From Compostimonas suwonensis (GTDB lineage: Bacteria; Actinomycetota; Actinomycetes; Actinomycetales; Microbacteriaceae): a stretch of DNA of 64,000 nt. This document shows, in pieces, positions 47,761-57,102 of this stretch. Below the pieces are notes generated by a model. That model saw nothing but the letters and a program-made list of their open reading frames with translations. It was not told where the DNA came from and ran no database searches. The stretch is from NCBI RefSeq assembly GCF_002797855.1, contig NZ_PGFB01000002.1:800000-863999 (forward strand), given 5' to 3'. The translations under genes and the position numbers were made by a program. Each line of letters opens with the position of its first letter. Positions within the stretch are counted from its first letter, which is position 1.

Positions 47761-48439
47761 GCGAGATCCTCGCTGTGTGGGAGTGGATGACCTCGATCAC
47801 CGCGTTGACGGTCTGGTCGAAGTCCAGGTCTGTGGAGTCGACGGTGGTGACACCGTCTGCGGCGTTCATGAAGTCGACGACCCGGGAGTCCGCCCGATCG
47901 CGCGACCGCAACTGCTCAGCGACGGTCGACGCCGTCTGTGTCGTGATCTCAGCGGAACGCCTGCCCATTCTAACGTGTTCCTCGGCCGTCAGCAGCAGTC
48001 GCACGGGGGCATCGGGGGCCACGACCGTCGTGATGTCGCGCCCCTCGACCACGATGCCGGGTGCGTCGGCCGAGCGGATGATGCGCCGGAACAGCTCCAC
48101 GAGGTGCGAACGCACCTCCGGCACCCGCGACACGTACCGCACGGTCGCGGTCACCTCGGGGTCGCGGATGGCCTGCGTCACCTCGTGCTCGCCGACGAAG
48201 ACCGCGTAGCCGTCGGGGTCGGTTCCGATGCGGTAGTCGAAGTCGGCGAGCAAGCGGATGACGGCGGGCTCGTCCTGCACGTCGATCCCCCGCTGCACCA
48301 CATACCAGGCGAACGCGCGATACGCCGCGCCCGAATCGAGGTACGCGTAGCCGAGTTTCTTCGCCACGGCCTTGCTCACACTGGACTTGCCGCTGCCCGC
48401 CGGTCCGTCGACGGCGACGACGATGAGGGTGTCTGCCAC
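47750..48439 (-). CDS. cmk: Cytidylate kinase (229 aa)
   Basis: Phosphorylates CMP and dCMP with ATP. P-loop GPAGSGKSS at residues 12-20, the [10 protein letters not shown] motif, and EGRDITTVV for CMP binding are visible, with a lid around RMGRRSAE. The GTG start at 48439 overlaps the last base of the tyrA stop; the same frame is open for a further 380 codons upstream, but that is a shadow of tyrA. Between tyrA and der, as in many actinobacteria. Confidence 0.96.
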
Positions 48440-49527
48440 TAGCCTGCGATCCTCCAACCGCGTTCCGCGAGCTCGTCGCTCAGACGCTGCACGACTTCGG
48501 GCAGCACCGAGATCTCGGCGAGGCCGATCTGTGCGCCCGGCGAGTGCTCGAGGCGCAGGTCTTCGAGGTTGACCCCCGCTTCGCCGATCTCGGCGAAGAG
48601 CCGCGCGAGCTCGCCCGGCCTGTCGTCGACGAGCACCACGAGCTGGGCGAAACGGCGATCCTGCCCGTGCTTGCCGGGGATGCGCGCGACACCGGCGTTG
48701 CCGGCAGCGAGCTCCTCGGCGAGACTGCGCCGGGCTCCGGGAGCAGTCGGGTCGTCGAGCACGCCGATGACCGTGTCGAGGTCGTCGCGGTAGGCGCGCA
48801 GGATCTGCACGACGGAGGGCGCGTTGGAGCCGAGGATCTGCACCCACAGCTCGGGGTCGCTCGCCGCGACCCGCGTGACGTCGCGCACGCCCTGGCCGGC
48901 GAGGGCGATCGCCTGCTCCGAGGAGCCGACGAGCCGTTTGGCCATGAGCGTGGAGACGAGCTGCGGAACGTGCGAGACGAGGGCGACGCTCGCGTCGTGG
49001 CCGACCGTCGTCATCTCGACGGGCGCGGCGCCGAGGTCGAGCACGAGGCTCTCGACGAGACCCGTGTGGCGGCGGCTGAGATCGGGGCGGGTGCAGACCA
49101 CCCAGGGCCGCCCGATGAAGAGGTCGGCGCGCGCCGAGATGGCTCCCCCGCGCTCCCGGCCGGCGAGCGGATGGCCGCCGACGTAGCGGGAGGTGTCGGC
49201 CCCGGAGGCCTCGAGCTCGGTGAGGGGCGCGACCTTGACGCTCGCGACATCCGTGACCGTGGCGTTCGGGAAGGCGGCGAGCTCGGCCGCGACGACGGAG
49301 GCCGTGAGGTCGGGTGGCACGCACACGACCACGAGGGCGGGCGCGTCGTCCGGCCGGGGGGCGCGACCGGCGCCGTAGTCGATCGCGAGGTTCAGGTTGG
49401 CGGGCGAGGCGTCGCTCAGGATGACGTCGACCCCGTGAGCGCGCAGGCCGAGCCCGATGCTCGCGCCGAGGAGGCCGGCCCCGACGACCCGCACCGGGCC
49501 GGTCAGGCGAGCCGTGCTGTCGTTCAC
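48439..49527 (-). CDS. tyrA: Prephenate dehydrogenase (362 aa)
   Basis: NAD(P)-dependent step of tyrosine synthesis. Rossmann motif GAGLLGAS at residues 16-23, the conserved [12 protein letters not shown] with the catalytic His region, and SHVPQLVST. The C-terminal ACT-type regulatory domain (about 285-350, [20 protein letters not shown]) suggests feedback by an amino acid. Stop/start overlaps with both neighbours (4 bp with rluB, 1 bp with cmk) mark a single operon. Confidence 0.96.
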   Translation of the reverse strand: MNDSTARLTGPVRVVGAGLLGASIGLGLRAHGVDVILSDASPANLNLAIDYGAGRAPRPDDAPALVVVCVPPDLTASVVAAELAAFPNATVTDVASVKVAPLTELEASGADTSRYVGGHPLAGRERGGAISARADLFIGRPWVVCTRPDLSRRHTGLVESLVLDLGAAPVEMTTVGHDASVALVSHVPQLVSTLMAKRLVGSSEQAIALAGQGVRDVTRVAASDPELWVQILGSNAPSVVQILRAYRDDLDTVIGVLDDPTAPGARRSLAEELAAGNAGVARIPGKHGQDRRFAQLVVLVDDRPGELARLFAEIGEAGVNLEDLRLEHSPGAQIGLAEISVLPEVVQRLSDELAERGWRIAG

Positions 49528-50393
49528 TCGTCCTCCTCTGCGGAGCCGCCGGCACCGCCGGCCGGGGTGGTCGTTGCGGCCGCGGCGGTCGTGGCACGAT
49601 CGGCGGCGGCGGTCTGCTCCGCCCCCGTACGCGACAGCGTCAGCAGCTCGCCGAGCTCGGCCTTGCTGAGCTCGCGAGTGGCGCCCGACTGCAGCGTGCC
49701 GAGGTGCAGGGGCCCGAACTGCCGGCGCACGAGCTCGACGACGGGATGCCCCACCGCGGCCAGCATGCGCCGCACGATCCTGTTGCGCCCCGAGTGCAGC
49801 GTGATCTCCACGAGCGACTCGGTGGCCGAGGAGCCCGGCAGCACCCGCGCCTTGTCGGCGTGGATGGGGCCGTCGTCGAGGTCGAAGCCGGCGAGCAGCT
49901 TCGCGACCGTCTGCGCCGACATCCGGCCCTCGACCTTCGCGATGTAGGTCTTCATAACGCCGAACGAGGGGTGCGCGAGCACGTGTGCGAGCTCGCCGTC
50001 GTTCGTGAGGATGAGCAGGCCCGAGGTCTCGGCGTCGAGACGGCCCACGTTGAACAGGCGCTCCTCGAACTCGCGGGTGAACCGGCGCAGGTCGGGGCGG
50101 CCCCGCTCGTCGCTCAGACTGCTCACGACGCCCACGGGCTTGTTGAGCATGACGTAGCGACGGCTCGTGTCGAGCTGCACGGCCTGGCCGTCGACGGCCA
50201 CGAGGTCGTTGTCGGGGTCGATGCGGCGGCCGGGCTCCTTCACGATCGTGCCGTTCACCTGCACGCGGCCGGCCGCGATGAGCTGCTCGGAGACCCGTCG
50301 GGAGGCGACACCGGCCGCGGCCATGACCTTCTGCAGGCGCACGCCGTCGGGTTCGGGAGCGGGCTCCCAGAGGGGCTTGTTATCGGTAGTCAC
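49524..50393 (-). CDS. 23S rRNA pseudouridine synthase, RluB/RsuA family (289 aa)
   Basis: S4 RNA-binding domain at residues 17-65 and an RsuA-type catalytic domain with Asp120 in GRLDAETSG. Further motifs are NKPVGVVSS and [11 protein letters not shown]. It modifies uridine in the large-subunit rRNA by analogy with RluB. The C-terminal 45 residues are an Ala/Thr/Gly-rich disordered tail. It overlaps scpB by 14 bp. Confidence 0.95.
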   Translation of the reverse strand: MTTDNKPLWEPAPEPDGVRLQKVMAAAGVASRRVSEQLIAAGRVQVNGTIVKEPGRRIDPDNDLVAVDGQAVQLDTSRRYVMLNKPVGVVSSLSDERGRPDLRRFTREFEERLFNVGRLDAETSGLLILTNDGELAHVLAHPSFGVMKTYIAKVEGRMSAQTVAKLLAGFDLDDGPIHADKARVLPGSSATESLVEITLHSGRNRIVRRMLAAVGHPVVELVRRQFGPLHLGTLQSGATRELSKAELGELLTLSRTGAEQTAAADRATTAAAATTTPAGGAGGSAEEDE

Positions 50394-51057
50394 CGTCGAA
50401 ACCTTCCGTGCCGTCGGGGAGAAGCGGCGAGATCGGCGGCAGCTCCTCGAGCGAGTTGATGCCCAGATTCACGAGCAAGGTGTCCGTCGTCGCGTAGTGG
50501 ATGGCACCCGTCTCCGGATCGCTGAACGCCTCCGTGATGAGGCCGCGGCCGAGCAGGGTGCGCACGACCGAGTCGACGTTCACGGCCCGGATCGAGGCGA
50601 TCGAGCCGCGTGTGATCGGCTGCTTGTAGGCGATCACCGCGAGCGTCTCGAGTGCCGCCTGCGAGAGCCGCGTGGGGTTCTGGGTGAGAACGAAGTCGGC
50701 CACGACCGCGTCGTACTCGGGGCGCACGTAGATGCGCCAGCCGCCCGCCACCTCGCGCAGCTCGAAACCGCGCCGGGGGCCGCCGCCGATGCCGTCGTAG
50801 TCCTCGACGAGGCGTTCGACGGCCTGGCGCACGGCCGCGACCGGGCGCCCTACGGCCGTCGCGAGGCTCACGAGGCTCTGCGGCTCGTCGGAGACCATGA
50901 GGATGGCCTCGAGGGCGCGCTCGACGTCGATCGCCGCGGCCGCGGGCAGCGCGGCATCCTGCCCGGGCTCGCCGGCCTGCGTCTGTGAGCCGGCCTGCGT
51001 CTGTGAGTCGGTCGGGGTCTGCGGCTCGGTCTCGCCGAGCTCCGAAGGATCAGGCAT
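50380..51057 (-). CDS. scpB: Segregation and condensation protein B (225 aa)
   Basis: Kleisin-associated subunit of the SMC condensin. Two winged-helix domains (about 45-115 and 120-200) carry the family patterns LEAILMVSDEPQSLVSLA, LETLAVIAYKQPITRG and RGLITEAFSDPETGAIHYATTD. A Gln/Thr-rich N-terminal 35 residues has imperfect TQAG repeats. It overlaps scpA by 8 bp. Confidence 0.97.
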   Translation of the reverse strand: MPDPSELGETEPQTPTDSQTQAGSQTQAGEPGQDAALPAAAAIDVERALEAILMVSDEPQSLVSLATAVGRPVAAVRQAVERLVEDYDGIGGGPRRGFELREVAGGWRIYVRPEYDAVVADFVLTQNPTRLSQAALETLAVIAYKQPITRGSIASIRAVNVDSVVRTLLGRGLITEAFSDPETGAIHYATTDTLLVNLGINSLEELPPISPLLPDGTEGFDGDYR

Positions 51058-51892
51058 CGTAATCGGCTCCCAGATTGGCGAGGTTCTCGTCGGACCAGTT
51101 GTCGGCCGCCCAGCGGATCGTGAGCTCGCCGAGCGGCTCGAGCTGCTCGAACGACACGGCGGCGTGCCGGTAGAGCTCCAGCACGGCGATGAACCGGGCC
51201 ACGACGACGCCCTTCTGCTCGACGCCCGCGACGAGCTGGCGGAAGCTGTAGCTCTCGCCGCTGCGCAGCATGGCGACGATCTGCGCGGCCTGCTCGCGGA
51301 TGCTCACGAGCGGGGCGTGCAGGTGGTCGAGGCCGACCGTCGGGATCTCGCGCGGGGTGAAGGCGAGGGTCGCGATGGCCGCGAAGTCGTCGGCCGAGAG
51401 CGTCCACTTGAGCTCGGGGGTCTGCTGGCGGAAGCGCTCCTCGAGCCGCACCGAGCGCACGTGACGGGAGCCCTCCGCGTCGAGGCTCCTCAGGAACCAT
51501 GCCGAGATCTCCTTGAACGCCCGGTACTGCAGCAGTCGCGCGAAGAGCAGGTCGCGTGCCTCCAGCAGAGCGACGTCCTCGGCGTCGACGAGCTCGCCCT
51601 GGGGAAGCAGGCCGACGACCTTCAGGTCGAGCAGCGTCGCCGCGACGACGAGGAACTCGCTCGCCCGGTCGAGCTCCTCGGCCGAGTCGACCCCGCGCAG
51701 GAAGGCGATGAACTCGTCGGTCACCCGGCTCAGCGACACCTCGGTGATGTCGAGCTCGTGCTTCGAGATGAGGGTCAGCAGCAGATCGAAAGGGCCCTCG
51801 AAGTTGCTGAGCGCAACGGAGAAACCGGGAACGGCGGCGTCGGAGCGTCGCTCGCTCTCAGCCGTCGTGCCCGCACTAGGCGATGGCGCCAC
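51050..51892 (-). CDS. scpA: Segregation and condensation protein A (280 aa)
   Basis: Kleisin subunit bridging the SMC heads. NFEGPFDLLLTLISKHELDITEVSL (about residues 30-54) is the N-terminal signature; the winged-helix C terminus follows after the LARLLQYRAFKE helix. The first 25 residues are disordered. It overlaps parA by 17 bp, and the parA-scpA-scpB order is conserved in actinobacteria. Confidence 0.97.
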   Translation of the reverse strand: MAPSPSAGTTAESERRSDAAVPGFSVALSNFEGPFDLLLTLISKHELDITEVSLSRVTDEFIAFLRGVDSAEELDRASEFLVVAATLLDLKVVGLLPQGELVDAEDVALLEARDLLFARLLQYRAFKEISAWFLRSLDAEGSRHVRSVRLEERFRQQTPELKWTLSADDFAAIATLAFTPREIPTVGLDHLHAPLVSIREQAAQIVAMLRSGESYSFRQLVAGVEQKGVVVARFIAVLELYRHAAVSFEQLEPLGELTIRWAADNWSDENLANLGADYDA

Positions 51893-52763
51893 GCGCGATC
51901 AGTTCCCTGGCGAGCTGACGGTACTGCTTCGACGACTGGTGCTCCGGCGCGAACTGCGTGATGGGCGTGCCCGACACGCTCGCATCGGGAAACTTGACCG
52001 TGCGGCCGATGACCGTCTCGAGCACGCTGTCGCCGAACGCGTCGACGACGCGCTCCAGCACCTCGCGGCTGTGCAGGGTGCGCGAGTCGTACATGGTCGC
52101 GAGGATGCCGTCGAGCGCGATCGCCGGGTTCAGCCTGTCGCGCACCTTGTCGATCGTCTCCACGAGCAGCGCGACACCGCGCAAGGCGAAGAACTCGCAC
52201 TCGAGCGGGATGAGCACACCGTGGCTCGCGGTCAGGGCGTTGACCGTCAGGAGCCCGAGCGAGGGCTGGCAGTCGATGAGGATCACGTCGTAGTCGTCGC
52301 TCACCTTGCGCAGCACGCCGGCGAGGATCTGCTCACGGGCGACCTCGTTGACGAGGTGCACCTCCGCGGCCGACAGGTCGATGTTGGCGGGGATGACGTC
52401 GAGGCCCTCGACACCCGTGTGCTGGATGGCCTCCTGGGGATCCTTGCGACCGCTCAGCAGCAGGTCGTAGATCGTCGTGACGTCGTGCGTCTGCACTCCG
52501 AGACCCGCCGACAGCGCGCCCTGCGGGTCGAAGTCGATGGCGAGCACCCGGCGCCCGTACTCGGCGAGGGTCGCCCCCAGGTTGATGGTCGACGTCGTCT
52601 TGCCGACCCCGCCCTTCTGGTTGCAGAGCGAGATGATGCGCGCCGGCCCGTGGCCCTTGAGCTTCCGCGGCTCGGGGAAGTCGCGAAGCGGCCGACCGGT
52701 CGCCCCAAGCTCGAGTTTGTCGTAACCCTCGAGTTCGGCTCGATCGTTCTGTGTTCGCGTCAC
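51876..52763 (-). CDS. ParA-family ATPase (295 aa)
   Basis: Deviant Walker A KGGVGKTT at residues 50-57, then DFDPQGALS and DVILIDCQPSLGLLT, the Walker A' and B motifs of ParA/Soj. No parB follows, and the gene leads the scpA/scpB genes, so it is the orphan ParA-like ATPase typical of this locus rather than the oriC-proximal Soj. It probably has a role in nucleoid organisation or condensin loading. Confidence 0.93.
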   Translation of the reverse strand: MTRTQNDRAELEGYDKLELGATGRPLRDFPEPRKLKGHGPARIISLCNQKGGVGKTTSTINLGATLAEYGRRVLAIDFDPQGALSAGLGVQTHDVTTIYDLLLSGRKDPQEAIQHTGVEGLDVIPANIDLSAAEVHLVNEVAREQILAGVLRKVSDDYDVILIDCQPSLGLLTVNALTASHGVLIPLECEFFALRGVALLVETIDKVRDRLNPAIALDGILATMYDSRTLHSREVLERVVDAFGDSVLETVIGRTVKFPDASVSGTPITQFAPEHQSSKQYRQLARELIARGAIA

Positions 52764-52854
52764 CTACGCTGTCCTCGTTCCCAACTCCACGCCGTCAGTC
52801 TTGCCTCCACATCCTATCCCCGGCCTCCGGCTGCGGGCTCGAGGCGCACGGGCG

Positions 52855-53637
52855 TCACCGGCCGAGAGGGCCCAAAAACTCGGCGATCGCCGTGAGGGTC
52901 TGCTCCGGCCGGTCCCGATGCGGGCCGTGCCCGGCGCCATCGATCGCCACCACGCTCACCCGCGGGTTCGCGGCGACGAACGCTGCCGCGATCCGCTCCT
53001 CGAGCATGCTGAAGACGAGCGGATCGCTGCGCAGCACGAGCGCGGGAACCTTCAGCCGGGCGGCGTCCTCACGGAAGTCCCAGACCGCCGTGTGCGCGAT
53101 GGTGCCCTCGACGGCCTCGCTGCGCGCCGTCTGCGAGCCGTGGGCCTTGGCGAGCACGTCGCGTTCGTTCCAGCCCGGCTGTTCCGCGGCGAGGGTCGCG
53201 GCATCCCTGTTCAACTCGCTCAGCTGATCGGCGATGACCTCGGCCCGCGCGGACTCCTCGATGAGCAGCACCGGCTCGATGAGCACCAGGCGGTCGGCCC
53301 ATCCCGGTTCGGTGGCCGCCGCGACGATGGATGCCGCCCCGCCGAGCGAATGGCCGACCACGAGATCCCACGATCCCCCGTCACCGCCGGGGTGCACTGC
53401 CGCGAGGTCGGCCGCGTGCTCGACCATGCCGTAGCTCTGCGCATCCGGCGCGGCGCCGTGCCCCCTCAGATCGACGGACACGACCCGCCAGCCCCGGGCC
53501 TCGAGCCAGACGGCGATCCGCCACAGCGCGCGCGAACTCGCGCCGAGACCGTGCACGAGCAGAGCGTGGGGGCCGTCGACCGGGCCCGACTCATGACGCG
53601 GCAGGGCGACGTGACGCGATTCGTGAGGTTGGTTCAT
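52855..53637 (-). CDS. Alpha/beta-fold hydrolase (260 aa)
   Basis: Nucleophile elbow GHSLGG with Ser97, oxyanion-hole HGLG at 29-32, and a C-terminal DGAGHGPH holding the catalytic His. Cytoplasmic esterase, lipase or peptidase-like enzyme of unknown substrate. ATG at 53637. It has its own transcription unit by position: 90 bp before parA and 190 bp after xerD, with a perfect hairpin upstream. Confidence 0.9.
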   Translation of the reverse strand: MNQPHESRHVALPRHESGPVDGPHALLVHGLGASSRALWRIAVWLEARGWRVVSVDLRGHGAAPDAQSYGMVEHAADLAAVHPGGDGGSWDLVVGHSLGGAASIVAAATEPGWADRLVLIEPVLLIEESARAEVIADQLSELNRDAATLAAEQPGWNERDVLAKAHGSQTARSEAVEGTIAHTAVWDFREDAARLKVPALVLRSDPLVFSMLEERIAAAFVAANPRVSVVAIDGAGHGPHRDRPEQTLTAIAEFLGPLGR

Positions 53638-53728
53638 CCACCAACCCTACGAACTCGGGCTGTGAGGCGCGAGTTCGCGACCCCCACGCGCGCTCGGCCT
53701 CACCGTCCTCCTCCCCCGCCCAGAACTC

Positions 53729-53805
53729 AAAACGACGGAGATTCCTCGCCGAATCACGGTTTGCGTGCCGAAAAGCCCCGGATTCTGCGAAATCTCCGTC
53801 GTTTT
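53729..53805. terminator. Perfect 15-bp inverted repeat, possible terminator or REP-like element
   Basis: AAAACGACGGAGATT (53729) and AATCTCCGTCGTTTT (53791) are exact complements, 47 bp apart, between xerD and the hydrolase gene. The outer T/A-rich ends would give a U-run in either direction, but the loop is long. It may be an interspersed palindrome. Confidence 0.55.
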
Positions 53806-53827
53806 CAGAAAAAAAGGGGAAAGGAGG

Positions 53828-54730
53828 TCAGCGGGCCCGCGGATGCGCCGTCGTGTACATGTCGCGCAGGGTGTCGGCGGTCACGAGCGTGTAGATCTGG
53901 GTCGTCGCGACCGAGGAGTGACCGAGCAGCTCCTGCACCACACGCACGTCCGCACCGCCCGCGAGCAGGTGGGTCGCGAAGGAGTGGCGCAGCGTGTGCG
54001 GCGAGATCTCGACGTCGAGCTTCGCGCGCTCGGCCGCGGCCCGGATGATGAGCCAGGCGTTCTGCCTCGACAGCCGCGCGCCGCGCACCCCCAGGAACAG
54101 CGCCGGCGTCGACGGCCCGCGGGCCGAGAGCAGCGGCCGCGCCCGCACGAGGTAGGCGTCGATCGCCGCCCGGGCGTAGCTGCCGAGCGGAACGACGCGC
54201 TGCTTGCGGCCTTTGCCGAACAGGCGCACCACGTCGTCGTCGATCACGTCGTCGACGTTGAGGTCCACGGCCTCGCTCACCCGCGCGCCGGTCGCGTAGA
54301 GCAGCTCGAGCAGGGCCTTGTCGCGCAGCCTCGGCAGCTCGTCGCCGTCGGTCGCCGCGAGCAGCGCGTTCACCTGCTCGATGCTGATCGCCTTGGGCAG
54401 CCGGCTCGACAGTTTCGGGGGTTTGCTCTCGCTCGCGACATCCGTCTCGACGATGCCCTCCGTGAGCAGAAAACGGTGCAGCCCCCGCACCGACGACAGC
54501 GTGCGGGCGACGGATGACGCGGCGAGCGGCACCTCGCCGGCTCCGAGCGAGCGAACGAACTCCGCGATGTGCTGAGACGTGATCGCACCGGGCTCGGTCA
54601 CCCCGTTCTCGTCCAGCCAGTCGACGTAACGGCCGAGATCGCGCTCATAAGCGCCGACCGTGTTCGCCGAGAGCCCGCGCTCGATCGTGACGAACCGCAG
54701 GTAGCCGTCGAGCGCCGCCTGCAGCCGCAT
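53828..54730 (-). CDS. xerD: Site-specific tyrosine recombinase XerD (300 aa)
   Basis: Resolves chromosome dimers at dif. N-terminal SAM-like domain with YLRFVTIERGLSANTVGAYERDL. The catalytic domain shows Arg in ATGARVSEAVDL, HTLRHSFATHLL, and LGHSSVATTQIYTLV with the Tyr nucleophile. The ATG at 54730 gives the usual 300 aa and avoids overlap with the Nudix gene; an in-frame start at 54778 would overlap by 31 bp. Core gene, distinct from the island integrases. Confidence 0.96.
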   Translation of the reverse strand: MRLQAALDGYLRFVTIERGLSANTVGAYERDLGRYVDWLDENGVTEPGAITSQHIAEFVRSLGAGEVPLAASSVARTLSSVRGLHRFLLTEGIVETDVASESKPPKLSSRLPKAISIEQVNALLAATDGDELPRLRDKALLELLYATGARVSEAVDLNVDDVIDDDVVRLFGKGRKQRVVPLGSYARAAIDAYLVRARPLLSARGPSTPALFLGVRGARLSRQNAWLIIRAAAERAKLDVEISPHTLRHSFATHLLAGGADVRVVQELLGHSSVATTQIYTLVTADTLRDMYTTAHPRAR

Positions 54731-54747
54731 CGCCGTGTGCCCCGTGC

Positions 54748-55407
54748 TCAGCGGCCGAGCTTCGGATGCCGCGGCCACGGCTCATCGGCCGCGCCGAGCG
54801 TCGCCCAGCCCTGCGCCTTCGAGGCGTGCGCCGCGAGCACGCCGATCACGAGCGAGGGGTTCTGCACCCGGCGCGCGAGCACCGCCTGCACGACCTCCTC
54901 GAGGGGAACCCAGGCCACCTCGATGTCGGCCTCCTCCTCCGCGCGTGCGAAGACCTCGGCTGCCGCGCTCACCCCGCGGGCGAGGTAGATGCGGATCGCC
55001 TCGTCGCTTCCGCCGGGCGAGGTGTAGAACTCGCCGAGCACGGCCCACTCGGATGCCACGAGGTCGGCCTCCTCGGCCAGCTCGCGTTGCGCCGCCACGA
55101 GAGGGTCCTCCCCCTGCACGTCGAGCAGCCCCGCCGGGATCTCCCAGTCGCGGGTGCGCACCGGATGCCGGTACTGCTTGATGAGCAGCACCCGCTCCTC
55201 GTCGTCGAGGGCGAGGACCGCGACGGCGCCCGTGTGGTCGACGTACTCGCGCACGATCGGGTCGCCGTTGTAGAGGAACTCGTCGCGGCGCAGATCCCAG
55301 ACCTTGCCCTCGAAGACCCGCTCGCTGTGCACGAGCTGCGGCTCGAACGGGTCGTCGCTCAGCGTCGCGCCGCTCGCCTCGGGGTCGGTCATCTCGGGAT
55401 CGCTCAC
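54748..55407 (-). CDS. Nudix hydrolase, ADP-ribose pyrophosphatase type (219 aa)
   Basis: The Nudix box G-x5-E-x7-REUxEExGU is seen as GLLDVQGEDPLVAAQRELAEEADL, with the upstream RDWEIPAG that marks ADP-ribose pyrophosphatases. Hydrolyses ADP-ribose or related dinucleotides. The start is at 55407, directly abutting the pyrG stop at 55408; in actinobacteria this gene commonly follows pyrG. Confidence 0.94.
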   Translation of the reverse strand: MSDPEMTDPEASGATLSDDPFEPQLVHSERVFEGKVWDLRRDEFLYNGDPIVREYVDHTGAVAVLALDDEERVLLIKQYRHPVRTRDWEIPAGLLDVQGEDPLVAAQRELAEEADLVASEWAVLGEFYTSPGGSDEAIRIYLARGVSAAAEVFARAEEEADIEVAWVPLEEVVQAVLARRVQNPSLVIGVLAAHASKAQGWATLGAADEPWPRHPKLGR

Positions 55408-57096
55408 TCAGGCATCCTGCACTTCGAAGAGCCGGCTGGCCTCCTGGCGCTCGAGCGCCGCGGAGATGAGGCCGCTGAAGAGGGGGTGCGCGCGATTGGG
55501 GCGCGAACGGAGCTCGGGGTGCGCCTGCGTGCCGACGTAGAACGGGTGCGCGTCGCGCGGCAGCTCGACGTACTCGACGAGCTGGCCGTCGGGCGAGGTT
55601 CCGGAGAACCGCATGCCCGCATCGGCGATCTGCCCGCGGTAGCCGTTGTTGACCTCATAGCGGTGGCGGTGGCGCTCGCTCACGGTGTCTGCGTCGTAGA
55701 GCTCCTCGACGATCGAACCGCTCGCGAGGCTCGCGGGGTACAGGCCGAGGCGCATGGTGCCGCCGAGGTCGCCGCCGGCGATGATCTCCACCTGCTCGGC
55801 CATCGTCGCGATCACGGGGAACTCGGTGTCGGGGTCGAACTCCGACGACGAGGCGCCGTCGAGGCCCACGACGTTCCGGGCGTACTCGATGACCATGCAC
55901 TGCAGGCCGAGGCACAGCCCGAGGGCCGGGATGCCGTTCTCGCGAGCGAAGCGCAGCGCCCCCAGTTTGCCCTCGATGCCGCGCACTCCGAAGCCGCCCG
56001 GCACGCAGATGCCGTCGACGTCGCTCAGCTGCCGGGCGGCGCCTTCCGGGGTCTCGCACTCGTCGGACGGGATCCACTTGAGGTGCACCTTCGTCTGGTG
56101 CGCGAACCCGCCCGCGCGCAGCGCCTCGGTCACCGAGAGATAGGCGTCGGGCAGGTCGATGTACTTGCCGACGAGCCCGATCGTGACCTCGAAGCGCGGC
56201 TCGTGCACGGCCTTGAGCAGCTCCGTCCAGCCCGACCAGTCGACGTCGTCGGCGTCGAGGCCGAGGTGGTCGATGATGTAGCTGTCGAGGCCCTGGTCGT
56301 GCAGCATCGTGGGGATGTCGTAGATGCTCGGCACATCGACGGCGTTGACGACGGCGGCCTCGTCGACGTCGCACATGAGCGCGATCTTGCGCTTGTTGGA
56401 GTCGGAGACGGGTCGGTCGCTGCGCAGCACGAGCGCGTCGGGCTGGATGCCGATCGAGCGCAGCGCCGCGACGGAGTGCTGCGTCGGCTTGGTCTTCTGC
56501 TCGCCCGAGGCGTTCATGAACGGCACGAGCGAGACGTGCACGAAGAAGCAGTTCTTGCGGCCGAGCTCGTGGCGCACCTGGCGTGCGGCTTCGATGAAGG
56601 GCTGCGACTCGATGTCGCCGACCGTTCCGCCGACCTCGGTGATGATCACGTCGGGCCGTTCGTCGGCGTGCGCCTGCAGGCGCATCCGGTTCTTGATCTC
56701 GTCGGTGATGTGCGGGATGACCTGCACGGTGTCGCCGAGGTACTCGCCGCGGCGCTCCTTGGCGATGACGGTCGAGTAGATCTGCCCGGTCGTGACGTTG
56801 GCGGCCTGGCTGAGGTTGATGTCGAGGAACCGCTCGTAGTGACCGATGTCGAGGTCGGTCTCGGTGCCGTCGTCGGTCACGAAGACCTCGCCGTGCTGGA
56901 ACGGGTTCATCGTTCCGGGATCGACGTTCAGATAGGGGTCGAGCTTCTGCATGACCACTTTGATTCCCCGCGCAGTCAGAAGATTGCCGAGGCTGGCGGC
57001 GGTGAGCCCCTTGCCCAACGAAGAAACGACACCACCTGTCACGAAAATGTGCTTGGTAGTGCCGTTATGAGAGCCCGCGTTCGAAATGTTCACCAC
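55408..57096 (-). CDS. pyrG: CTP synthase (562 aa)
   Basis: Converts UTP to CTP with glutamine. Synthase domain (about 1-275) with [18 protein letters not shown] near residue 21 and [14 protein letters not shown]. The class I glutamine amidotransferase domain (about 300-545) has [10 protein letters not shown] with the Cys nucleophile, and AHPELRSRP containing the His-Glu pair. Full length. Shares the operon with recN upstream and Nudix downstream. Confidence 0.98.
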   Translation of the reverse strand: MVNISNAGSHNGTTKHIFVTGGVVSSLGKGLTAASLGNLLTARGIKVVMQKLDPYLNVDPGTMNPFQHGEVFVTDDGTETDLDIGHYERFLDINLSQAANVTTGQIYSTVIAKERRGEYLGDTVQVIPHITDEIKNRMRLQAHADERPDVIITEVGGTVGDIESQPFIEAARQVRHELGRKNCFFVHVSLVPFMNASGEQKTKPTQHSVAALRSIGIQPDALVLRSDRPVSDSNKRKIALMCDVDEAAVVNAVDVPSIYDIPTMLHDQGLDSYIIDHLGLDADDVDWSGWTELLKAVHEPRFEVTIGLVGKYIDLPDAYLSVTEALRAGGFAHQTKVHLKWIPSDECETPEGAARQLSDVDGICVPGGFGVRGIEGKLGALRFARENGIPALGLCLGLQCMVIEYARNVVGLDGASSSEFDPDTEFPVIATMAEQVEIIAGGDLGGTMRLGLYPASLASGSIVEELYDADTVSERHRHRYEVNNGYRGQIADAGMRFSGTSPDGQLVEYVELPRDAHPFYVGTQAHPELRSRPNRAHPLFSGLISAALERQEASRLFEVQDA

Positions 57097-57102
57097 GGGC
57101 TT

